Assembly (NCBI GenBank): GCA_937969105.1
Contig: CALBUZ010000154.1
Span: forward strand, 1 to 18,896
Reading direction: 5' to 3'
Length of the DNA: 18,896 bases
From: an uncultured Collinsella sp.
GTDB taxonomy: Bacteria > Actinomycetota > Coriobacteriia > Coriobacteriales > Coriobacteriaceae
Part shown: piece after piece, positions 9,201 to 15,368 of the stretch
Position numbering within the stretch: position 1 is the first letter of the stretch
Layout of the letters: every line of letters starts with the position of its first letter
Notes under the pieces: generated by a model
What the model saw: only the letters and a program-made list of their open reading frames with translations
Databases searched by the model: none
What the model was told of the DNA's origin: nothing
Program-made: the position numbers and the translations under genes

Positions 9201-9350
9201 GAGGCGAGCCGTCGCGCCCTTACGATCGCCGGTGTGGATGGCCCGCGCCTTGCCTGCGCTCGCACCGAGGATGACCTGCCGTACAACGTCAATCCGACCA
9301 ATATCGCTACGGTGTCCGAGGTCGTGACCGAGGTCATTCGTCGTTCGTAG
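6219..9350 (+). CDS. Membrane-anchored M28-like (pseudo)peptidase split by a long disordered insert
   Basis: The start is placed at ATG 6219 (1043 residues): GTGGAG precedes it, and the 50 codons upstream to 6069 lack family likeness. Residues 1-230 resemble the first half of a membrane M28 peptidase: an N-terminal helix, two hydrophobic segments (about 55-94), VVVVAHYDSPR with H138 and D140, two more membrane segments (about 157-206), then SGAVCNKSSVAAML at 218-231. Residues about 240-895 are Ala/Pro/Glu/Asp/Ser-rich and probably disordered, with a charged helical stretch (KFVDDFEEKRAAAREAAERE) and a basic FGRKKKN patch. Residues about 900-1043 resemble the second half: IWFVATGASDCDG (903-915), FFINLES (933-939), TDASAAL (988-994). 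Compared with active M28 enzymes, the bridging Asp looks replaced by V221, the catalytic Glu pair by S911-D912, and the last His is not evident. A scaffold or binding role is plausible, but weak peptidase activity cannot be excluded. It is probably cotranscribed with the next small gene. Confidence 0.7.
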   Translation: MANTQNYINHLLQNTGITPACSEEERLAAEDIAQIFRNHGFDPEVQEFNAPAPSRLAFAVTGILAFAGALLMGIGGGIGLVGTLLAIVGAVLYVLERTGHPVVSRLGKTGVSQNVIAYHKASGPLASPRNRPVVVVAHYDSPRAELLAREPYAPYRALIAKLLPVATIAPAAVAILRILPLPGVLKVLLWVVAILASLVALANAANIISNRFVLPYTSGAVCNKSSVAAMLGVMDNVAPYQGENEFPDDIPFDTYFGEQKRRAEEMARAAAEYAAAQQQNDYGNTIEYEEPSYDEDEFGQPVASVDAPEQDEAFDGQIDGFEGASADETLIGVIAPEAQDQTAQAEVPTEETSTDEPAEEPAVVEAAEPKLYRNAAGNIRFGSDAIRALGMLPESCTLDYEEGEEPTFEPEPAPVAQEPAPAANTAVAPAEPVAAPVAAAESDAKPALDSAAGLDILVPAAPAQVEDETADEDYDEYPQRVSYESDTDFSAELPSTTPHADIASAFSSIGASASSFFKGALAKGKKFVDDFEEKRAAAREAAEREAIAQQQAAEAERERAAQEFEQSENEQPKPVDVADATTSFEAPQPTSADVAEATTSFEAQQPVDGTMSFDATMTFEKQGTAIAEPLPISDDAQDAADDSVVDEADSVEASAPEQVEAPAMEQESPAIDEAPKTDESRPYSTQIFTMPAPSDPGATVANVAPTQDETVDSLMAQISSQVPPRQHMNIPDPASAPAPSSSPLASVPDPSLPSMQQANVASRTSLFDLPDPSAQTNDPFATAQGPEPTSAPVAAPMPISSGAQPLETISAPASTGAKPQKRGLGGLFGRKKKNEQDSMSDWLGVEDDYDAKKSGRGIGSWDNFEDDDDGWKGGATSSDGASAEDMLSAVASMGDDELLGHDIWFVATGASDCDGAGMKAFLASHRDKLRGVFFINLESIGAGRLSVVTVEGEQQLFKGDRRIMNLVSKVCKSFHVDCGAFEMPYAKTDASAALEASRRALTIAGVDGPRLACARTEDDLPYNVNPTNIATVSEVVTEVIRRS
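7941..8033 (+). repeat. Two imperfect 14-residue repeats inside the M28-like insert
   Basis: Codons at 7941-7982 encode VDVADATTSFEAPQ, and codons at 7992-8033 encode ADVAEATTSFEAQQ. A looser third copy follows (GTMSFDATMTFEKQ). Third-position bases differ between copies while the peptide is kept, so the likeness is not a recent DNA duplication. The Thr-rich TTSFEA core could be a modification or docking site; that is a guess. Confidence 0.6.
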
Positions 9351-9372
9351 ACAGACCCGCTAAGGAGTCAGC

Positions 9373-9591
9373 GTGTTTTCGTACATCAAGCGCCATTGGC
9401 CCATCTATCTGATTTTGACCCTGATCGCTATCGCATTGGGTTTTGGGGCCGCGTATGTCGTTGGCGTTAAGGGCTCGACGCCCGAGACAACAATGAACGA
9501 AGAAGTGGAGCAAGAGCAAAGTTTGGGTGCTGACGGTATTTCCGAGTCCGATCAGGCAGCCATCGATGGCGGTTCGTCATCTGCTGAATAG
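9373..9591 (+). CDS. Small single-pass membrane protein
   Basis: This 72-residue protein starts at a GTG (9373) with a good AAGGAG at 9362-9367. The N-terminus is basic (YIKRHW), followed by one hydrophobic helix at about 9-33 (PIYLILTLIAIALGFGAAYV). An acidic, Ser-rich tail of about 38 residues ends in GGSSSAE. By the positive-inside rule the tail should face outward. The gene starts 22 bp after the M28-like stop and is followed by a terminator, so the two probably form one transcript, and the small protein may be a partner of the large one. I do not recognise a family, and there are no catalytic motifs. The clear ribosome binding site and operon position support a real gene. Confidence 0.72.
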   Translation: MFSYIKRHWPIYLILTLIAIALGFGAAYVVGVKGSTPETTMNEEVEQEQSLGADGISESDQAAIDGGSSSAE

Positions 9592-9614
9592 CCGATTCAT
9601 CGTTTATGCCCAAG

Positions 9615-9649
9615 GCGGGCGAGCCGGGAGACTGGCTCGCCCGCTTTTT
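9615..9649 (+). terminator. Intrinsic terminator of the M28-like unit
   Basis: A perfect 11-bp stem, GCGGGCGAGCC (9615-9625) with GGCTCGCCCGC (9634-9644), has an 8-nt loop and is followed at once by TTTTT (9645-9649). It terminates rightward transcription. The other strand has no T-run, so it would not stop the convergent adhesin gene that ends at 9657. Confidence 0.92.
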
Positions 9650-9656
9650 CATCGCG

Positions 9657-12600
9657 CTAGCGCTTCTTTGTGACTGACCTAAGGCGAGCGAACCATATGG
9701 CCGCAGTGCCCGAGGTCAGGAGTGCGGTGATGCATGCGGCGACGGGAACAGATCCCGTTGTCGGCAGGTTCTGAGGCAGGGTGCATCGTTGGATGACACG
9801 GTCCTCATCATGCGCCTCGAGTTTATCGCCACCGCCGTTGCGGCAAAGATCGACGCGCGCGCTGTTGACAAGTGCGGTTTGGGGCGTATAGGACGACGTC
9901 GCCTGCATGTGCACGACTGCGCCTCGGGCATCCGAGCTAAGGGCCGCCTTGGCATCGTCAAGATCGTCGTGTTCGTCTTTAAGGTCATTCCGGGTCCAAG
10001 AGCCCGCCTCGCTTCTGGTTGTAAAGTCGGCGGCTACCGCACCGTATTCAAAACGGATGCCCGTGATGACGGCGTCGTCTGTAAGATCAATCTCTTTCGT
10101 ATCGAGCGCGACGGACTTGTCCGTCGGGATATCTGCTTTCCATAGGTGCCACCCGTTGTAATCGACGAGACGCACATCGTCGCCCAGCAGCTTTGTAATC
10201 TCTTCCGTTTCGAGCCAAGGATTGCGATGCCCGTCGTCAAGCGTTGCATTGACCTGCTTGCCCGTATTGCTTGTTCCTGCCGGAGACGTTCGATACCAAA
10301 CGTTGCACAGCCCGTTTAGATCACCGACCGCAATAGGGGTTTCAACGGCAACAAGTTTCGCTGCGCCATCTTTGGCGCACTCAAGGTCGTCGGTGATGGT
10401 TAACTCGTCGACCCAGGTGCTCGACTCATTTTTGGCGTCGATGGTATAGGAGAAGGCGCCCTGCGTATTGGCCCGTGCTTTGGCCCGGTTTTTTCCGTCG
10501 CCGTTGGCAACGAGTTTGCTTATGACTGGCTGTGCAATCTCTTGGCGCTTATCGACGCTTCCCCTGATCTCGATGGGGGTATCCTTCATGGCCATGGTCT
10601 GAACTTCTCCTGTGGCCTTTACTTCAAACGTTATCTCTTCGGCGAGGTCGTAGGTACGCGGAGACATCGTTTCGCGCAGGATGTAGGTGCCGGGTGAAAG
10701 GTGCTCAATGTGGTGCGGTTTGTCGGATGAAGTCCAAGAATCGATTTCGTTGCCATTGGAGTCGCAGAGGACAAGCTCGGCGCCTGTCACTTCCTGACCT
10801 CCGCACGCGTCGACTTTGGAGACATCGATCTTGGTGTAGTCGTCGGAAACGTCAAGGTGCACTTCGATCACAGGCGTTTGCTGGTCGGCGTACGATAACT
10901 TCACAGTATGTGGGGTCGGGTTGAGCAGATAACCTTCGGGCGCTTGTGTCTCGACGACCTCGTAGGTGGCGGTACCGCATCCCAGCGAAAGATGGTCGAC
11001 TCGCGCATGTCCCCGTTCGTCGGTTGTAACGGTGGCGACGGTTTCGCCATCCAGGGCGACGATGCTGTCGTCGGTTCGCACGATGTCGCCGACAGCGCGG
11101 ATGTCAAACGTGGCTCCAGCGAGGGTGCGCCCACCTACAGCATCCGTCTTAATGATTTCGATGCTTCCGGTTGCGGCGTCGTCATAGAACGAGACGACGG
11201 CGACCGGTGTCAGATTTCTGTCGGCGGGAATCGCTATCTCCAGGTCTTCTCCGCGCAGATACGGTTCCTTGGCCGATGCCTCGTGCACGTAGTATGTTCC
11301 GGGATTAAGTGATTCGGGCAGCGTGACGGAGCCGGTTGCATCGGTTGTGAAGGCGTTCATTACATTGTGGGCCGGATACCAACATGTTTGCGAGACGGGC
11401 TCGTGGTGGCTATCGAGCAGCTGGAACGTAAAGCCGGCAAGTGGTACGGTGCCGCCGGTCTGAGCATCGCGCTTTACGATTTGAAGATGTGTCGATAAGG
11501 CATGGTTGTCAACGATGTACTGAAGCTCGGCGCCGTCTGCGGTCTGCTCTGCTGTGATGGTCCATTCCCCTGCTTGCTTAAATCCTTCAGGGACCGTTTC
11601 TGCAACCTCGCGAACGGTGTAGCCCGCGCGGTCGTAGGGAATGGCACCGTGAGCGCCGGCGGGTCGCTTGCCTGCGCCAAACCATGCTTCGGGCTGGTCT
11701 TTGGTGGAGGCAAAGCCGTAAACGTTTGTGGTCAACGTGCCGACGACTTGTTGGGAGCTATTGCTGACAACTTCAAAGACGACGCCTCCCGCCGGCTGCT
11801 CAAGGCCGGACTCATCGTTATCGCCATGGTCCTTAAACTTCGAGATTTCAAGGTCAAAGGCGATGGGGATGTTGGGAATACGGCTTTCGAGCTCAACGAT
11901 GCCCGTATCTCCGAGTTGCTCGGCACCGACGGTGTAGCTCCAACAGTCGTTTGAAATCAGGTAGCCCTCGGGCGCTTTCGATTCGTAGATGGTAAAGGTG
12001 CCCAGAGGAACGTCATTGAGGATCGCCCGTCCGTTTTCGTCGGTCGTAAGGGTGCGAGTCCAGCCGGGAGTTGATTGCGAGACGCAGGTGAATTCAGCGC
12101 CCGCAAGCGACGTCCCAACTTGGGCGCCAGCATCCGTGGCGGCATCGGTTTTTGCAATACGCAAGGTGATGGTGCCGGGCTGCTCGTTAATAGTGACATG
12201 TTCGCCGCTGTTTTGTGTGGTGAAGGCTATTCGGTCGCTTCGAGGGATATAGCCTGCCGGGGCTTTGGTTTCGACCAGGTAATATGCCGTATTGGGCAAA
12301 AGCGTTGCTTGTGCACGCCCGTTTTCGTCCATCTGGATAGTGCCGACACGTGCATCGCCCGCACTTTCAAAGATATCGAAGGTTGCGTCACCGAGTCTGT
12401 AGGTGTCGTTACCGGCGGTGATGTCAGCCTGGGACGATTGTTTTTGGAAAGATACGGAGACGGCGGGCAGAACATAGAGCATGTCCTGGTGTCGACCCTC
12501 GCCCGAGACCGGGCCGTGATAACGCCTGGCTCGATGTGGAGCTGCCTTAATGGATCCGGACTTAGCGCTGTCGTAGAGCCAACGTGCAGCCGCTATGGCC

Positions 12601-13088
12601 TCGGCGTTTTCGTAAAACCTACCGCTCCTGGCAACTCCCTTGCTATTTGTATACGAATAGGTGCCGTCGGGGCGCGTCGTTCCGTTGAGCATCCACACGG
12701 CAATCTGGGTGGCGGCACGGGCGAGATCGGGCGACAGGTTGTGGCTGCCAAAGGATGTACTGGAGGGGTATCCGTGACAGACGATGGCGGCAAATTCGTC
12801 ATCGAGCCATGTCCAGCCCTGGTTATATGTACGCCATGGACCTCCCGGCTTGCTGGGGCCGGGGCAGTCTTGATTCATGCAGTACGAAATCGAAGTGTCC
12901 TGTGCCTCATATTTACCGACACCGAAGGGGCCGCAGCCGTCGCTGATAGTGCGGAAATTAAGGGCATCGTTCCCGTCGACGGCGAGTGCGGCCCCTGGGG
13001 CCAGGCAGCCGATCAGAAAAAAGAGGAGCAGGAGCAGCGGACCTGTTGCGATTGCGCTGTGGACAGAGTGCGTGGGTGCGTTGGACAT
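9657..13088 (-). CDS. LPXTG-anchored thioester adhesin with Cna-B-type repeats
   Basis: A 1143-residue surface protein. A signal peptide covers residues 1-36, with cleavage likely after PGAALA. A thioester domain at about 41-205 carries SYCMNQ with C70 and ATQIAVWML with Q128, the Cys and Gln expected to form an intramolecular thioester that binds host nucleophiles covalently. Cna-B/SpaA-like domains lie at about 210-306, 307-410, 411-531, 533-638, 641-750 and 751-842. They are marked by the recurrent E-x-x-AP-x-GY strand (E273 in ETKAPAGY, then ESKAPEGY, ETQAPEGY and weaker versions) and opening K-x-D strands, consistent with Lys-Asn/Asp isopeptide bonds. Residues 843-1090 form a different DUF11-like region (SYTIDAKNESSTWVDELTITDDL begins it at about 880). 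The sorting signal LPTTG (1108-1112), a hydrophobic helix and a RLRSVTKKR tail end the protein. AAGGAG sits 6 nt before the ATG. No sortase lies in the window, so a sortase elsewhere must act. Confidence 0.92.
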   Translation of the reverse strand: MSNAPTHSVHSAIATGPLLLLLFFLIGCLAPGAALAVDGNDALNFRTISDGCGPFGVGKYEAQDTSISYCMNQDCPGPSKPGGPWRTYNQGWTWLDDEFAAIVCHGYPSSTSFGSHNLSPDLARAATQIAVWMLNGTTRPDGTYSYTNSKGVARSGRFYENAEAIAAARWLYDSAKSGSIKAAPHRARRYHGPVSGEGRHQDMLYVLPAVSVSFQKQSSQADITAGNDTYRLGDATFDIFESAGDARVGTIQMDENGRAQATLLPNTAYYLVETKAPAGYIPRSDRIAFTTQNSGEHVTINEQPGTITLRIAKTDAATDAGAQVGTSLAGAEFTCVSQSTPGWTRTLTTDENGRAILNDVPLGTFTIYESKAPEGYLISNDCWSYTVGAEQLGDTGIVELESRIPNIPIAFDLEISKFKDHGDNDESGLEQPAGGVVFEVVSNSSQQVVGTLTTNVYGFASTKDQPEAWFGAGKRPAGAHGAIPYDRAGYTVREVAETVPEGFKQAGEWTITAEQTADGAELQYIVDNHALSTHLQIVKRDAQTGGTVPLAGFTFQLLDSHHEPVSQTCWYPAHNVMNAFTTDATGSVTLPESLNPGTYYVHEASAKEPYLRGEDLEIAIPADRNLTPVAVVSFYDDAATGSIEIIKTDAVGGRTLAGATFDIRAVGDIVRTDDSIVALDGETVATVTTDERGHARVDHLSLGCGTATYEVVETQAPEGYLLNPTPHTVKLSYADQQTPVIEVHLDVSDDYTKIDVSKVDACGGQEVTGAELVLCDSNGNEIDSWTSSDKPHHIEHLSPGTYILRETMSPRTYDLAEEITFEVKATGEVQTMAMKDTPIEIRGSVDKRQEIAQPVISKLVANGDGKNRAKARANTQGAFSYTIDAKNESSTWVDELTITDDLECAKDGAAKLVAVETPIAVGDLNGLCNVWYRTSPAGTSNTGKQVNATLDDGHRNPWLETEEITKLLGDDVRLVDYNGWHLWKADIPTDKSVALDTKEIDLTDDAVITGIRFEYGAVAADFTTRSEAGSWTRNDLKDEHDDLDDAKAALSSDARGAVVHMQATSSYTPQTALVNSARVDLCRNGGGDKLEAHDEDRVIQRCTLPQNLPTTGSVPVAACITALLTSGTAAIWFARLRSVTKKR

Positions 13089-13261
13089 GGCTGCTCCTTA
13101 TCCCTCGTGCGCCGCACGGGGAGGCCGCGGCGCTTGGGATGAGGCTACCGTCATGGTTCATGCGGGTAAGTACCGGAAGCTGACCAAAAGCTTGCCCGAT
13201 TTCTGACAAATCGAGCTCAAATACAACAATCAGATAAAAGCGCAGGTAGAAATAAATGAAA

Positions 13262-13281
13262 AAGGACCCCCACGGGTCCTT
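13262..13281 (-). terminator. Third hairpin: probable leftward terminator
   Basis: Perfect 8-bp arms, AAGGACCC (13262-13269) and GGGTCCTT (13274-13281), with a 4-nt loop. Read leftward, the stem runs straight into TTTTTC (the A-run at 13259-13263). This fits an intrinsic terminator for leftward transcripts from the catabolic operon. It lies about 170 bp upstream of the adhesin ATG, so it could also act as an attenuator if the adhesin promoter is further right. Confidence 0.65.
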
Positions 13282-13291
13282 GTCTCCATAT

Positions 13292-13323
13292 ATTTATGAA
13301 TTTATGGAAATAAATTCATAAAT
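13292..13323. repeat. Middle hairpin: 14-bp AT-rich inverted repeat
   Basis: Arms at 13292-13305 and 13310-13323 pair perfectly over 14 bp around a GGAA centre (left arm ATTTATGAATTTAT). Neither side is followed by a T-run, and there is only one G-C pair, so a classical terminator is unlikely. It may be a protein-binding site or a decay-protecting stem. Confidence 0.6.
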
Positions 13324-13331
13324 TAAACAAG

Positions 13332-13384
13332 AAAAAAGATATTTGGATCGATGTGAAGACGGTAATCTCACATCGATTCAAATA
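13332..13384 (-). terminator. First hairpin: terminator of the catabolic operon
   Basis: It lies 5 bp after the stop of the DapA-like gene. Arms 13340-13356 and 13368-13384 pair over 17 positions with one G-T, including the perfect 10-bp core ATCGATGTGA/TCACATCGAT, around an 11-nt loop. Read leftward, the stem is followed by TCTTTTTTC (A-run at 13332-13337). This is a good intrinsic terminator for the leftward operon. Confidence 0.8.
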
Positions 13385-13389
13385 CAAGT

Positions 13390-14268
13390 CTATGACAGGA
13401 GCTGTTCGATTGTTGCCTTTTGGTCATCACTGGCCTGTATGGCGGGATCAAAGATCGCGGTCGAGATTGGAAGACCCTTTATATTGACCGCTACTTTGAT
13501 GGCGGAAATAAACAAATCGCAGGCGTCGTAGACGGCCATGAGCGACGAGATGCGCTTGGCGCACTCGATGGCGGTCGCGAAGTCGCCTGCCTGGTAGGCG
13601 CCGTGCAGCCTCACAAAGAGCTCGGGCTCCACGTTGGTGAGGCCACACAGAACGCCGTTGCCGCCGCTCGCGCGGTTGACCAGGTAGTACTCGTCGAAGC
13701 CGGAAAGGACCGAGAACTCGGGATTGACCTTGCGGACGGCGCGGATGACCTTGCGCGTGTGACTGATGGTGTCGACCGTGTCCTTGATGCCGCAGATATT
13801 CGGATGGGCGGCGGCGAGCCTGGCCACGAGCTCGGGCGACAGGTCGGTGCCGGTGCGCGCTGGAAAGTTGTATAGCACGACGGGCAGGTCGGTGGCGTCT
13901 GCGATGCCACCAAAGTACTTTTCGGCAGCGTCGTCGGTGGGCCCGAAGTAGTACGGCGAGACCGCCAGAACTGCGTCGGCACCGGCCTTCTGGGCATAGC
14001 GCGTGAGTTCGAGGACGTTGTCGTAGGTGGTGTCACCCACGCCGACGAAGACCTTCATGCGGCCGGCGACCTGCTTGACGGCAAAGTCGATGACCGACTT
14101 CTTGTCCTCGAGGCTCACGCTGTAGAACTCGCCGATGCTGCCAAACAGCAGCACGCCGTTGATGCCCGCGTCGGCCAGGTGGTCCAGGTGCCTGCCCCAC
14201 AGCTCGTAATCGATCTTTCTATCATCGTCGGTGATGGTGATGGAGGGGCAGAAGACTCCCTCAAACAT
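13390..14268 (-). CDS. DapA/NAL-family lyase, probable 2-keto-3-deoxy acid aldolase
   Basis: A 292-residue class I (Schiff-base) aldolase-fold protein of the dihydrodipicolinate synthase / N-acetylneuraminate lyase family; the length is typical. Seen: GSIGEF at 43-48 (the family's G-x-x-GE carboxylate-binding loop), YNFPARTG with Tyr133, and GIKDT with the Schiff-base Lys162. The family covers lysine synthesis, sialic acid cleavage, and aldolases or dehydratases of keto-deoxy sugar acids. Its place as the last gene of an operon led by a UxaA-type dehydratase makes cleavage of a 2-keto-3-deoxy acid to pyruvate plus an aldehyde the best guess. It starts 57 bp after the amidohydrolase stop; its ribosome binding site is weak (GGAAAGCGAG), and a small GGGGT/ACCCC hairpin (14285-14297) lies just upstream. 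A strong terminator follows the stop. Confidence 0.85.
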   Translation of the reverse strand: MFEGVFCPSITITDDDRKIDYELWGRHLDHLADAGINGVLLFGSIGEFYSVSLEDKKSVIDFAVKQVAGRMKVFVGVGDTTYDNVLELTRYAQKAGADAVLAVSPYYFGPTDDAAEKYFGGIADATDLPVVLYNFPARTGTDLSPELVARLAAAHPNICGIKDTVDTISHTRKVIRAVRKVNPEFSVLSGFDEYYLVNRASGGNGVLCGLTNVEPELFVRLHGAYQAGDFATAIECAKRISSLMAVYDACDLFISAIKVAVNIKGLPISTAIFDPAIQASDDQKATIEQLLS

Positions 14269-14325
14269 GTGTCACTCGCTTTCCGGGGTCACACCCCCAC
14301 GAATCCCTGCACTGCCGAGAAGGAC

Positions 14326-15237
14326 CTAGAGGTAGTAGGCCTTGACGGCGTTATCGTAGAAGACACCCTGCTTCTCGGCGTCGGTGAAGACGTCGGAGTC
14401 CTCGATGAAGCTATAGAGGTCCTTGTAGTCGAACTTGGTGAGGACACAGGGGGAGTCGGTGCCCCAGATGATCTTGTCGGCGCCCAGGACGTCCTTCGCC
14501 ATCGCGATGTACTCGAGCGCGGTGGGATACGGGTAGGCCTCGGGAGCGACGTTCCAGGGCAGCGCGGAGAGATCGACCCAGACGTTATCGTGGGCGAGGT
14601 ACGGAAGCGCGCACTTGAGGACGTCGCCGTCCTCAAGAGACGGGGCGAGCAGGTGGCAGACGACAATGTGCAGGCCGGGGTACTTCTTGGCCAGGCGATA
14701 TACGGCCTCGGGCTGGCAGCTGGACTGGTTGGGGCTGCCGATGTCGAGCACCAGAGTGGCGTCCTCGACCTGGGCGATCCTGTCGATGAGGACTGTCATC
14801 TCGGGGCCGTCGACCGCGAAATCACGGTGGTAGCCGGAAAGGCCGCCGCCCACAGAGACCTCGAACTTGAAGACGTGGGCGTGCAGATCGTTGATGAAGT
14901 GCTCGAGGATCTGCTGGGCGCAGCGGCAGAAGGGGTCGAGCATGACCGCGGCTTTGAAGCGGTCAGGGTACTTCTCGGCGCATTCCATGGCGTACTCGTT
15001 CTGCAGGCCGTACAGGACGCCCTGCAGCAGGATGGCCTTCTCGACGTCGTTTTCGTCCATGACGTCCATGAAGGTCTCAACGAGGTACTCCTTGTCTCCC
15101 TTGCCCTCGGGGATGATACGGAACTCTTCGCCGGTGGCCCAGCGACAGTTGCCGTTGCCTAGGGGGCGCAGCTCTCCGGCCTTGCCCATGGAGCCGATGT
15201 GGTCAAAGACGTGGGCGTGTGCGTCGATCTTCTTCAT
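14326..15237 (-). CDS. Amidohydrolase_2 family metal-dependent hydrolase (possible lactonase)
   Basis: A 303-residue cytoplasmic TIM-barrel protein. Seen: the strand-1 metal motif DAHAHVF with H7 and H9, VVCHLLAP with H195, and the strand-8 aspartate WGTDSP with D261. These are hallmarks of the amidohydrolase_2 group, which includes 2-pyrone-4,6-dicarboxylate lactonase, L-fuconolactonase-like enzymes and decarboxylases. The strand-5 position normally carrying a His (here LDIGSPNQ, about 165-170) shows none, so metal binding may be mononuclear. Between a permease and a dehydratase/aldolase pair, hydrolysis of a sugar lactone to the acid is a reasonable inference; decarboxylase or amidase activity is an alternative. 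AAGGAG lies 6 nt before the ATG. A 131-bp gap with two short hairpins separates it from the permease gene. Confidence 0.82.
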   Translation of the reverse strand: MKKIDAHAHVFDHIGSMGKAGELRPLGNGNCRWATGEEFRIIPEGKGDKEYLVETFMDVMDENDVEKAILLQGVLYGLQNEYAMECAEKYPDRFKAAVMLDPFCRCAQQILEHFINDLHAHVFKFEVSVGGGLSGYHRDFAVDGPEMTVLIDRIAQVEDATLVLDIGSPNQSSCQPEAVYRLAKKYPGLHIVVCHLLAPSLEDGDVLKCALPYLAHDNVWVDLSALPWNVAPEAYPYPTALEYIAMAKDVLGADKIIWGTDSPCVLTKFDYKDLYSFIEDSDVFTDAEKQGVFYDNAVKAYYL

Positions 15238-15303
15238 TTTGTTCTCCTTACGTCAAACAATGTCTAATGGATATATGGTCAGTGACGGATACGCTTTGCT
15301 GCC

Positions 15304-15341
15304 AGGTGGGCACCACCTCCAGTCGAACCCGCAGGCGCGGG
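15304..15341. other. Two short hairpins between the permease and amidohydrolase genes
   Basis: In the 131-bp gap, AGGTGG/CCACCT (15304-15309 with 15313-15318, 3-nt loop) and CCCGC/GCGGG (15328-15332 with 15337-15341) lie side by side. No T-run follows on the leftward strand, so they are more likely RNA-stability or processing elements than terminators. No clear internal promoter is seen. Confidence 0.4.
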
Positions 15342-15368
15342 ACATAGAGTGGCCTTGCAATCCGGACG

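Larger units (their letters stand above)
13089..13389. other. AT-rich intergenic region with three inverted repeats
   Basis: This 301-bp gap lies between the adhesin start and the stop of the lyase gene; both genes read leftward. The part at 13200-13389 is markedly AT-richer than the window and holds three hairpins, listed separately. The part at 13089-13200 is GC-rich leader for the adhesin gene; apart from a short CGTGC/GCACG stem near 13106-13118 I see no convincing structure, riboswitch or -35/-10 pair. The adhesin promoter therefore remains unplaced. Confidence 0.6.

Noticed and set aside
12075..13142. A 355-codon + strand frame opposite the adhesin N-terminus
   Set aside because: The opposite strand has a signal peptide, thioester motifs and a good ribosome binding site; this frame has none.
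13089..13200. Riboswitch in the adhesin leader
   Set aside because: Only a 5-bp stem is visible, and no known riboswitch core motif was recognised.
13390..14268. Housekeeping dapA for lysine synthesis
   Set aside because: The gene is the last member of a sugar-acid-type operon and has no lysine-pathway neighbours; a family paralogue is more likely.
14179..15162. A 327-codon + strand frame opposite the amidohydrolase
   Set aside because: Composition is Val/Gly/Asp-rich with no motif, as expected of an antisense frame to GC-rich coding DNA.
15318..15341. tRNA-like T-loop (GGTTCGA on the minus strand) in the permease-amidohydrolase gap
   Set aside because: The flanking bases do not form a T-stem, and no acceptor or anticodon arm surrounds it.
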